Shown: piece after piece, positions 1 through 5,626 of the stretch
Layout: every line of letters begins with the position of its first letter
Numbering within the stretch: the first letter of the stretch is position 1
From: SIG672 sp045535095
GTDB taxonomy: Bacteria; Bacillota; Clostridia; Oscillospirales; CAG-272
Direction of reading: 5' to 3'
DNA length: 5,626 nucleotides
NCBI GenBank assembly: GCA_045535095.1
Contig: JAZSKY010000053.1
Span: 1 to 5,626, forward strand
The notes under the pieces: generated by a model
The model's input: only the letters and a program-made list of their open reading frames with translations
Told to the model about the DNA's origin: nothing
Databases searched by the model: none
Position numbers and translations under genes: made by a program

Positions 1-52
1 GTCACGGCTACGCCGTGCCACCTTCCTCAAGAGGAAGGCTTTCGGGAGGACA
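1..52. repeat. Right part of an interspersed palindromic repeat with two hairpins
   Basis: Two perfect hairpins stand almost side by side. The first pairs CACGGC (3-8) with GCCGTG (12-17) around a TAC loop. The second pairs CCTTCCTC (21-28) with GAGGAAGG (31-38) around AA. The sequence then runs to GGACAC at 48-53; GAC there is complementary to the GTC at bases 1-3, so the element may be framed by a short terminal inverted repeat whose left end lies outside the window. No T-tract follows either hairpin, which argues against a simple rho-independent terminator. From memory, hairpins of this style occur between genes in gut Clostridia, but copy number cannot be checked here. It could also be the structured 3' end of an unseen upstream gene. 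Confidence 0.6.
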
Positions 53-158
53 CAAAAACCAAAGAGAGAGCCTTGTAAGGATCAACGCTCAACAAAACGC
101 AACCGCAAGCATTTTAAAACAAATACATCTTCAATAATATGTCAAAAGGAAAAGCCAG

Positions 159-1343
159 ATGAAAGAAACAATACTTTGTAAATACGGAGAAATCGTCCTT
201 AAAGGACTCAACAAGCCGCAGTTTGAAAAAGCACTCAGCGCCGAAATGAAGAGACGCATCGCGCCCGCCGGAGATTTTGAGATCTTCCACTCGCAGTCAA
301 TACTCTACCTCTCGCCCAAAAACGAGGACTGCGACATAGAATTTGCCGTAGAGCTTGCTAAAAAGGTCTTCGGTATCGCGACCGTTGCGCGCGCCGCAGA
401 ATGTGAAAAGAATATGGAAGCGATAATCGCGGCCGCAGTTGAATATCTCCCCGAAAAGATCCGCGGACACAAGTCCTTCAAGGTCGAAGGCAAGCGCGGA
501 GACAAGCGCTTCCCTCTCACCTCTCCCGAGATCGCGAGAGAAGTCGGCTCTGCCATCGGAGACCTTGTTCCCGAGGTTGACGTTGACCTCAAAAATCCCG
601 AGATCACCGCAATAGTTGAGATCCGCGAGGACTGTGCGTACATTCACGCAGGAAGCGAAAAGGGCGCAGGCGGAATCCCTTACGGAAGCTGCGGAAAGGC
701 GACTCTCCTTCTATCGGGCGGTATCGACTCTCCCGTTGCAGGATATATGATGGCACGCCGCGGCGCGCTTATTGACGCCGTACATTTCGAGTCCTTTCCC
801 TACACCTCCGAGCGCGCAGAGGAAAAGGTTGCAGAGCTTGCCTCTCTCGTTTGCGAGTACACGGGCAGAATGAGAATGAAGGTCATTTCGCTCACCGAAA
901 TTCAGGAGGAAATGGTCAAGAAGATAAATCAGGAATATTTCACCCTTCTTCTTCGCCGCTCGATGATGCGCCTTGCCGCAAGAGTGGCAAAGGAAAGCGG
1001 CTCGATGACCCTCGTCACGGGCGAGTCGCTCGGTCAGGTTGCAAGTCAGACGATGCCCGCACTCGTTGTTACCGACAGCGCGGTAGATATTCCCGTACTC
1101 CGTCCGCTTATCGGAATGGACAAGGAGGAGATCATCACTATCGCCCGTAAGATCGGCACCTTTGAGACCTCTATCCAGCCGTACGAGGACTGCTGCACGG
1201 TATTCACACCGAAGCACCCCAAGACCCGTCCCGACCTTGAAAAGGTCCTTATCGAGGAAGCAAAGGTTGACTTTGCAGCCCTCGAGGAAAAGGCGTTTAA
1301 CTCTATGCGCGTCCGCGAAATAAAGAGAGCTATCGACGCCTGA
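159..1343 (+). CDS. thiI: tRNA 4-thiouridine synthetase ThiI, short form without rhodanese domain
   Basis: ThiI adenylates U8 of tRNA and replaces its oxygen with sulfur taken from a cysteine desulfurase, giving s4U8; it acts in the cytoplasm. The 394-residue protein starts with the typical CKYGEIVLKG segment, has a ferredoxin-like region plus THUMP domain (about 1-165), then an ATP-pyrophosphatase domain with the PP-loop SGGIDSP at 186-192. The segment GESLGQVASQT (288-298) and the EDCCT motif (343-347) are family hallmarks; Cys345 aligns with catalytic Cys344 of E. coli ThiI. The E. coli rhodanese domain is absent, as in Bacillus and Clostridia, so a thiazole role is unlikely and s4U is the probable job. 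The start is supported by AAAAGGA (144-150), 8 bases upstream, and by the family N-terminus. The desulfurase often encoded just upstream is not in the window. The leader 53-158 shows no convincing promoter, only an AT-rich stretch near 131-140. Confidence 0.96.
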   Translation: MKETILCKYGEIVLKGLNKPQFEKALSAEMKRRIAPAGDFEIFHSQSILYLSPKNEDCDIEFAVELAKKVFGIATVARAAECEKNMEAIIAAAVEYLPEKIRGHKSFKVEGKRGDKRFPLTSPEIAREVGSAIGDLVPEVDVDLKNPEITAIVEIREDCAYIHAGSEKGAGGIPYGSCGKATLLLSGGIDSPVAGYMMARRGALIDAVHFESFPYTSERAEEKVAELASLVCEYTGRMRMKVISLTEIQEEMVKKINQEYFTLLLRRSMMRLAARVAKESGSMTLVTGESLGQVASQTMPALVVTDSAVDIPVLRPLIGMDKEEIITIARKIGTFETSIQPYEDCCTVFTPKHPKTRPDLEKVLIEEAKVDFAALEEKAFNSMRVREIKRAIDA

Positions 1344-1356
1344 CTTTAAAAAACTA

Positions 1357-1385
1357 TTGACAAGAGCACGAAATGTGTATATAAT
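1357..1385 (+). promoter_or_regulatory. Consensus sigma-A promoter of alaS
   Basis: TTGACA (1357-1362) and TATAAT (1380-1385) both match the housekeeping consensus exactly and are separated by the optimal 17 bases. Transcription should begin near 1391-1393, giving a leader of about 38 bases with the ribosome binding site GGAAGGA (1414-1420). The -35 box starts 14 bases after the thiI stop. The leader is far too short for a T-box, which commonly controls alaS in Firmicutes, so this promoter looks constitutive. Confidence 0.9.
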
Positions 1386-1429
1386 AAAAAATAACGTTTA
1401 TTTACTTATATACGGAAGGAAAAAACACC

Positions 1430-4060
1430 ATGAAATGGACGTCTGTAAACGACATTCGCGAGAAATATCTCTCGTTTTTTGAATCGAAAGGTCACCTTCG
1501 TCACAAGAGCTATCCGCTCGTGCCGATAAATGACAAATCGATACTGCTTATCAATGCGGGAATGACTCCCCTTAAAAAGTATTTCACCGGAGAGGAAGAG
1601 CCTCCGCGCCATAGAATGACCACCTGCCAGAAGTGTATCCGTACACCCGACATTGACAGAGTTGGTATCACCGCGCGTCACGGCACTTATTTCGAGATGC
1701 TCGGAAACTTCTCCTTCGGCGATTACTTCAAAAAAGAGGTTATTCCGTGGGCTTGGGAATTCTGCACCAAGGTTATGGAGCTTCCCGAGGAGCGTATCTG
1801 GGTAACTATTTACCTTGAGGACGACGAAGCGCACGACATCTGGGTAAAAGAGGTCGGCATTCCCGAGGAGAGAGTCGTCCGTCTCGGCAAGGCAGACAAC
1901 TTCTGGGAGCACGGAAGCGGACCTTGTGGCCCCTGCTCCGAGCTTCACTTTGACAGAGGAATAGAATTCGGTTGCGGAAAGAGCGACTGTAAGCCGGGTT
2001 GCGACTGCGACAGATATATGGAATTCTGGAACCTCGTTTTCACACAGTTTGACAACGACGGTCACAACAATTATACCCGTCTTGCAAAGCCCAATATTGA
2101 TACCGGTATGGGACTTGAGCGTCTTGCCTGCATTATGCAGGGCGTAAACAACCTCTTTGAGGTTGATACCGTTCAGAACATTATGGGCGCTATCGTTGAG
2201 AAGGCAGGCGTCAAGTACGGCGACGATCCCAAGACCGACATTTCGCTCCGCGTTATCACCGACCACGTAAGAGGCTCGACCTTTATGGTATGTGACGGCG
2301 TCAGCCCCTCCAACGAGGGACGCGGATACGTTCTCCGCAGACTTCTTCGCCGCGCGGCACGTCACGGAAGAATGCTCGGCATCAAGGGTAACTTCCTTGC
2401 CGACATCGCAGCTGTCGTTGCAAGAGAAAACTACTCCGAATATCCCGAGCTTACCGAAAAGCTTGAATATATCCAGAAGGTCATCTCCATCGAGGAGAGC
2501 CGCTTTGCCGCAACTATCGACTCGGGTCTTGCAATTCTTGGCGGACTCATCGAGAAGGCAAAGAGCGAGGGCGCAGACAAGCTCCCCGGAGACGAGGTAT
2601 TCCGTCTTTACGATACCTTCGGCTTCCCGATCGACCTCACTCGCGAGATCGCCGCAGAGGCAGGGCTTTCTATCGACGAGGAAACCTTCCTTGCTCTTAT
2701 GAAGGAACAGAAAACTCGCGCAAGAGAGGCAAGAGCGAACATCAGCGGCTGGAGCGATGCTTCCAAGGGACTCCTTGAAGGCTTTGGCGCAACCGAGTTC
2801 GTCGGATACTGCGAAAACTCTTGCGAGGCAAAGGTTATCGGCATAATTGCCGACGAAAGCGCGCTTGAAAGCGTAAACGAGGGCGAATTTACCCTTATTC
2901 TTGATAAAACCGTATTCTACGGAGAGGGCGGCGGACAGGTCGGCGACACCGGTAAGATCACCGCGGGCGATACCGTTATAAACGTTCTCGACACCAAAAA
3001 GACCGACGGCGTGTATATCCACATCGCGCAGATAGAAAACGGCTCGATTTCGCTCGGCGATACCGTTAAGGCAGAGATCGACGTTGACAGAAGAAATGCT
3101 ATCCGCAGAAACCACTCGGCTTGCCACCTTCTCCAAGGTGCGCTTCGCGAGGTACTCGGCGCTCACGTCGAGCAGGCGGGATCGTTTGTTGACGAGGGCA
3201 GACTCCGTTTCGACTTCTCGCATTTCGAGGCGGTTAGTCCCGTTCAGCTTTCAAAGGTTGAAGCGCTCGTAAACGCGCACATTCTTGCAGGCGTTTCGGT
3301 TGAAACTGTTGAAACCGATATTGAAAGCGCAAAGAAGGCCGGCGCCATGGCCCTCTTTGGTGAAAAGTACGGCAAGACGGTCAGAATGGTCAAAATGGGC
3401 GACTACTCGACCGAGCTTTGCGGCGGTACTCACATAGACAACACCGCAAAGGCAGGACTCTTCAAGATCATTTCCGAGTCCTCGGTAGCGGCAGGAGTCA
3501 GAAGAATAGAAGCAACTACGGGTCTTGGCGTGCTTGAGCTTCTTGCAAGCAGAGACACCCTTATTTCGGACACCGCAAAGGAAATGAAGCTTGCAAACGC
3601 AAGCGACCTCGCAAAGCGCGCGGGTCAGCTTCAGAGCGAGCTTAAGGGCGCAAAGAGCGAGATCGAATCTCTCGAGGGCAAGATCGCCGCTTACGAATTC
3701 GGCGAGACCGAAAAGAGCGCGATTGACGTAAACGGAATAAGCGTTATCTCCTCCCGTCTTGACGGAGTAAGCGTTGACTCGGCTCGCGCACTCTGCGACA
3801 AGGTAAGAGACAAAAATCCCGCAAGCGTTACCCTTCTCGCACTCACATCAAACGACAGACTTAACTTCGTATGCGTGTGCGGAGCAGAGGCTGTAAAGCG
3901 CGGCGCTAACGCAGGAAAGATCGTCAAGGAGATCGCATCCATCTGCGGAGGCGGTGGCGGCGGACGTCCCGACAGTGCAACTGCAGGCGCAAAGGACCTC
4001 TCGAAGATCGACGATGCACTCGCGGCGGTCATCTCGGTGGTCGGAAGCTACGTTAAGTAA
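1430..4060 (+). CDS. alaS: Alanyl-tRNA synthetase, full length with editing and C-Ala domains
   Basis: This cytoplasmic class II synthetase charges tRNA-Ala (recognised through its G3:U70 pair) and hydrolyses mischarged Ser- and Gly-tRNA-Ala. At 876 residues it matches the length of complete bacterial AlaRS. The aminoacylation domain (about 1-240) shows TARHGTYFEMLGNFSFGDYF (81-100) with motif 2, and motif 3 DTGMGLERL (224-232). A helical tRNA-recognition region follows to about 455. The editing domain (about 460-700) has GEGGGQVGDTG (498-508) and the zinc ligands His562, His566, Cys664 and His668, matching E. coli 564/568/666/670. A short helical linker (about 711-755) leads to the C-Ala domain with the glycine run and RPDSATAGAKD (846-856). 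A cysteine insert CX4CX3CXC lies at 182-193. The start is set by GGAAGGA, 9 bases upstream. It has its own consensus promoter and a terminator 13 bases past the stop. Every catalytic and editing residue checked is present. Confidence 0.99.
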   Translation: MKWTSVNDIREKYLSFFESKGHLRHKSYPLVPINDKSILLINAGMTPLKKYFTGEEEPPRHRMTTCQKCIRTPDIDRVGITARHGTYFEMLGNFSFGDYFKKEVIPWAWEFCTKVMELPEERIWVTIYLEDDEAHDIWVKEVGIPEERVVRLGKADNFWEHGSGPCGPCSELHFDRGIEFGCGKSDCKPGCDCDRYMEFWNLVFTQFDNDGHNNYTRLAKPNIDTGMGLERLACIMQGVNNLFEVDTVQNIMGAIVEKAGVKYGDDPKTDISLRVITDHVRGSTFMVCDGVSPSNEGRGYVLRRLLRRAARHGRMLGIKGNFLADIAAVVARENYSEYPELTEKLEYIQKVISIEESRFAATIDSGLAILGGLIEKAKSEGADKLPGDEVFRLYDTFGFPIDLTREIAAEAGLSIDEETFLALMKEQKTRAREARANISGWSDASKGLLEGFGATEFVGYCENSCEAKVIGIIADESALESVNEGEFTLILDKTVFYGEGGGQVGDTGKITAGDTVINVLDTKKTDGVYIHIAQIENGSISLGDTVKAEIDVDRRNAIRRNHSACHLLQGALREVLGAHVEQAGSFVDEGRLRFDFSHFEAVSPVQLSKVEALVNAHILAGVSVETVETDIESAKKAGAMALFGEKYGKTVRMVKMGDYSTELCGGTHIDNTAKAGLFKIISESSVAAGVRRIEATTGLGVLELLASRDTLISDTAKEMKLANASDLAKRAGQLQSELKGAKSEIESLEGKIAAYEFGETEKSAIDVNGISVISSRLDGVSVDSARALCDKVRDKNPASVTLLALTSNDRLNFVCVCGAEAVKRGANAGKIVKEIASICGGGGGGRPDSATAGAKDLSKIDDALAAVISVVGSYVK

Positions 4061-4073
4061 ATAATCATTAAAG

Positions 4074-4104
4074 AAAGGAAACGGAAAATTCCGTTTCCTT
4101 TTCT
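4074..4104 (+). terminator. Rho-independent terminator of alaS
   Basis: A perfect 13-base inverted repeat, AAAGGAAACGGAA (4074-4086) and TTCCGTTTCCTTT (4089-4101), has only AA between the arms, so the innermost A-T pairs probably open to form the loop. The stem runs into a T-rich tail (TTTTCTT, 4099-4105). It begins 13 bases after the alaS stop. The stem is moderate in GC and the T-tract is interrupted by one C, so termination may be incomplete. On the other strand only four T follow the stem, so bidirectional use is doubtful. Confidence 0.85.
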
Positions 4105-4154
4105 TATCAGATCTTATTAAAATTATCTTTTTTGTAAATAGACGCCCCTTTTGA

Positions 4155-4183
4155 TTGACAAGCATTGTAACTTGCTGTATAAT
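4155..4183 (+). promoter_or_regulatory. Consensus sigma-A promoter of the lipoprotein gene
   Basis: TTGACA (4155-4160) and TATAAT (4178-4183) match consensus exactly with a 17-base spacer, the same architecture as the alaS promoter. Transcription should start near 4190, leaving about 25 bases of leader that contain the ribosome binding site AAAGGA (4202-4207), 7 bases before the ATG. With the terminator upstream this makes the lipoprotein gene an independent transcription unit. No operator-like sequence is evident around it. Confidence 0.9.
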
Positions 4184-4214
4184 ATAGAAAACTCCCTTTT
4201 TAAAGGAAAAAACA

Positions 4215-5444
4215 ATGAAAAAGCTTTCATTTATTTTAATTTCTATAATATTGTGCGTCTGTCTGACCTCCTGCTCGGTCTTTGGCATAGTGCAGAAGGT
4301 AACTCTGCCCTATTCTCCGAGCGCGGACAGTCTGAAGGACCACGATATGCCGAGCGCAGACCTTCCGAATCCGCCCACACCGATGGACTTTGGAATATCC
4401 GACACCTTCGATCCCGAGGGCGCTCTTTCAAAAATGTACGCATACGATTACCAAAACGGCTTCGTGACCGTTGCGACCAACATAAAAAACGGCGCATTCG
4501 TGACCAATTCGGGTCTTTTTATCGACAGCTCGGTTTATGACCGTAACAACGCGATCAAGTCGGGGCTGAATCTTACCTTCTCAACGCTCGTCGAGAAGGA
4601 CGCCGCAGCCGTTGTCAAAAATCTCGAAAGCGCAAACAAAAACATGACGAAATACGCAGACGTTATCGCGGTTTCGCTCTCAGACGTTTCTCTTTTTGAC
4701 GGAAAAACCGTTTTCTGTGAGGCCTCAAGCCTCCCGTTCGTCAACGCATCGGGCTACGCTATAAATAACGAGACCTTCTCGCTGGAAAGCAGTACCTTCG
4801 TCATAAGCGAAGCAAGTATTCTCCCTTCGCAGACGAAGATCGTCTATTTCAACTCGTCACTTATGAAAAACGCGAGCATCGGAAAAGCTGATCCTTACAC
4901 CCTTCTTTCGGGTAACAAGTGGACTTGGGACGCGCTTGAGAACTATATTTCAAAGACTTATCCGCTAATGACCGCCGACGATCTTTCGTCGCTCATTAAC
5001 GCAACCGTTTCCGAGGCAAGCGAGGAAAACACCGCCAAAGCAAAGAGCATCGCGGACAAGATCGCCGAAAGCACCGAAAAATCGGACGATCCGCGCAAGG
5101 ACTTCCTTGACGGAAAGGCTCTCTTCTATATCGGAACGCTTGCCGATATTTCGGCAATTTCCGAGTCGGAAATTGATTTCGGGCTCCTTCCCGTTCCCGT
5201 TTTCGAGGAGGGCGACCCTTATCTTGATCTCCACAACGCGTCCGACATAACCGTTTACGCAGTACCCGGAGGAGCAAACGATATTGAGAGGGCGGCGTTC
5301 ATTCTCAGCGCCATTTCCGAATGCTCGGCAGGCTCTCGAGCAAACGCCTTTTCACAAATACTTGAAAGCAGAATGCTCACCACCAACGGCGCGCGTGTCG
5401 CTCTCGGATATATTTTTACGGCAACTATGAAGGCTGTTTATTAA
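4215..5444 (+). CDS. Divergent extracellular solute-binding lipoprotein (family-1-like), orphan
   Basis: The 409-residue protein has a Lys-Lys start, a hydrophobic core and lipobox LTSC, so signal peptidase II should cut before Cys20 and leave it anchored outside the membrane. A Pro/Ser/Asp-rich linker (about 30-60) follows. The body resembles ABC solute-binding proteins of the family-1 type: SGLFIDSSVYDRNNAIKSGL (99-118) like the usual 'Rn..ve..l' segment, YFNSSLM (211-217) like the 'YNkdlf' motif, KWTWDALENYI (235-245), and FGLLPVPVF (322-330). No permease or ATPase gene adjoins it, so it may borrow a transporter, act as a sensor, or be a relict. The mature chain has only two Trp (236, 238), few for a sugar binder. 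From memory, relatives continue further past the region ending at GYIFTAT (398-404), so the C-terminus may be shortened; the stop runs directly into a repeat. The substrate cannot be named. The family is an inference from short motifs. Confidence 0.75.
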   Translation: MKKLSFILISIILCVCLTSCSVFGIVQKVTLPYSPSADSLKDHDMPSADLPNPPTPMDFGISDTFDPEGALSKMYAYDYQNGFVTVATNIKNGAFVTNSGLFIDSSVYDRNNAIKSGLNLTFSTLVEKDAAAVVKNLESANKNMTKYADVIAVSLSDVSLFDGKTVFCEASSLPFVNASGYAINNETFSLESSTFVISEASILPSQTKIVYFNSSLMKNASIGKADPYTLLSGNKWTWDALENYISKTYPLMTADDLSSLINATVSEASEENTAKAKSIADKIAESTEKSDDPRKDFLDGKALFYIGTLADISAISESEIDFGLLPVPVFEEGDPYLDLHNASDITVYAVPGGANDIERAAFILSAISECSAGSRANAFSQILESRMLTTNGARVALGYIFTATMKAVY

Positions 5445-5463
5445 AAAATCCCGAAGGACTTTA

Positions 5464-5492
5464 GCGTGATGTCCTTAACGGACAAATCACGC
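5464..5492. repeat. Hairpin at the left end of the repeat mosaic
   Basis: GCGTGAT (5464-5470) pairs with ATCACGC (5486-5492), and the inner GTCC (5471-5474) pairs with GGAC (5480-5483) around the loop TTAAC. Two unpaired A (5484-5485) form a bulge on the right arm. With 11 base pairs it is the strongest local hairpin in the mosaic. It starts 19 bases after the lipoprotein stop and would be the first stable structure in that transcript. It lacks a T-tract, so it is more likely an RNA 3'-end block or part of the element than a classical terminator. Confidence 0.7.
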
Positions 5493-5495
5493 ATC

Positions 5496-5591
5496 GAGAT
5501 AAATCCCTTGCGGGATTTTCGATATGTTGCTAACGCAACTCGATATGCCTGCGGCTCGATATGTTTGCTACGCAAACGAGGGATTTATCTC
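5496..5591. repeat. 12-bp inverted repeat enclosing four small hairpins
   Basis: GAGATAAATCCC (5496-5507) and GGGATTTATCTC (5580-5591) are perfect 12-base complements 72 bases apart. Between them lie GTTGC-TAAC-GCAAC (5526-5539), GCC-TGC-GGC (5547-5555) and GTTTGC-TAC-GCAAAC (5563-5577), each preceded by TCGATAT. The left arm can instead fold locally with GGGATTT (5512-5518) around TTGC. A further imperfect hairpin, ATTG/CAAT with CGC-AAA-GCG inside, lies just outside at 5599-5617. As RNA this would form a multibranched cloverleaf-like shape, but it has no tRNA features such as a T-loop. Confidence 0.75.
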
Positions 5592-5626
5592 ATATCGAAT
5601 TGGCGCAAAGCGACAATATATCGAGT

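Larger units (their letters stand above)
5443..5626. repeat. Mosaic of nested inverted repeats, running off the window
   Basis: From the lipoprotein stop codon to the window end the DNA is almost entirely inverted repeats. AAATCCC occurs at 5446-5452 and 5501-5507, and its complement GGGATTT at 5512-5518 and 5580-5586. The 7-mer TCGATAT occurs directly at 5519, 5540 and 5556 and inverted (ATATCGA) at 5592 and 5618. Small hairpins sit between the 7-mers. There is no open reading frame of note. The right end is not reached, since the last bases repeat the pattern. From memory it resembles interspersed non-coding repeats of gut Clostridia. It could act as a transcript-end structure, an RNA, or a mobile element moved by a transposase encoded elsewhere. 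Confidence 0.85.

Noticed and set aside
110..140. Promoter for thiI using the AATAAT/TAATAT stretch
   Set aside because: No acceptable -35 hexamer lies at the right distance; the gene may be co-transcribed from upstream.
1389..1403. AAATAA-CGT-TTATTT inverted repeat at the alaS transcription start, as an operator
   Set aside because: The arms are six A/T bases in an AT-rich leader, which is expected by chance, and they match no operator I know.
1406..3223. 605-codon open frame on the minus strand, opposite alaS
   Set aside because: It is the complement of a fully conserved AlaRS gene with strong codon bias. The translation has no recognisable domain and no ribosome binding site or promoter was seen for it.
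4109..4133. Second terminator (AGAT...ATCT followed by a T-run) after alaS
   Set aside because: The stem is only four AT-rich pairs with a long loop, too weak to count beside the 13-bp stem upstream of it.
4243..5277. Several open frames overlapping the lipoprotein gene on both strands
   Set aside because: They are Arg- or Ser-rich shadow translations without initiation signals, lying over a gene with a clear signal peptide and family motifs.
5496..5591. tRNA-like gene, because of the cloverleaf-like fold
   Set aside because: No GTTCRANNC T-loop, no anticodon arm of correct size, and the stems do not have tRNA lengths.
5443..5626. CRISPR array
   Set aside because: The repeated unit is only 7 bases, occurs in both orientations, and is separated by palindromes of unequal length rather than uniform unique spacers.

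Overview
The window looks like a piece of a Clostridia (Firmicutes/Bacillota) chromosome, probably from an uncultured gut-type lineage. The evidence is the rhodanese-less form of ThiI, an AlaRS with the four-cysteine insert that I recall from clostridial enzymes, sigma-A promoters matching consensus, A-rich purine ribosome binding sites, a lipobox protein resembling clostridial family-1 solute-binding proteins, and palindromic intergenic repeats. The genus cannot be read from this sequence.

Layout: all three genes lie on the + strand. Positions 1-52 hold the end of a short interspersed palindromic repeat (two hairpins), and 53-158 is a plain leader without a clear promoter. thiI (159-1343) encodes the tRNA 4-thiouridine synthetase. 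An 86-base gap with a consensus promoter leads to alaS (1430-4060), a complete alanyl-tRNA synthetase followed by a rho-independent terminator (stem 4074-4101). A second consensus promoter drives a 409-residue lipoprotein (4215-5444) that looks like a divergent ABC solute-binding protein with no transporter subunits beside it. From its stop codon to the window end (5443-5626) there is a dense mosaic of inverted repeats.

How the genes relate: thiI and alaS both act on tRNA (s4U modification and alanylation), and no terminator separates them, so thiI transcripts may read into alaS, which also has its own promoter. The lipoprotein is a separate transcription unit with no visible link to tRNA metabolism.

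I see no CRISPR array, transposase, phage gene, tRNA or rRNA. The coding genes are ordinary. The most interesting material is the 3' repeat mosaic, where the hairpin arms differ in sequence but keep their pairing, and its exact abutment to the 3' end of a lipoprotein gene that may be shortened.
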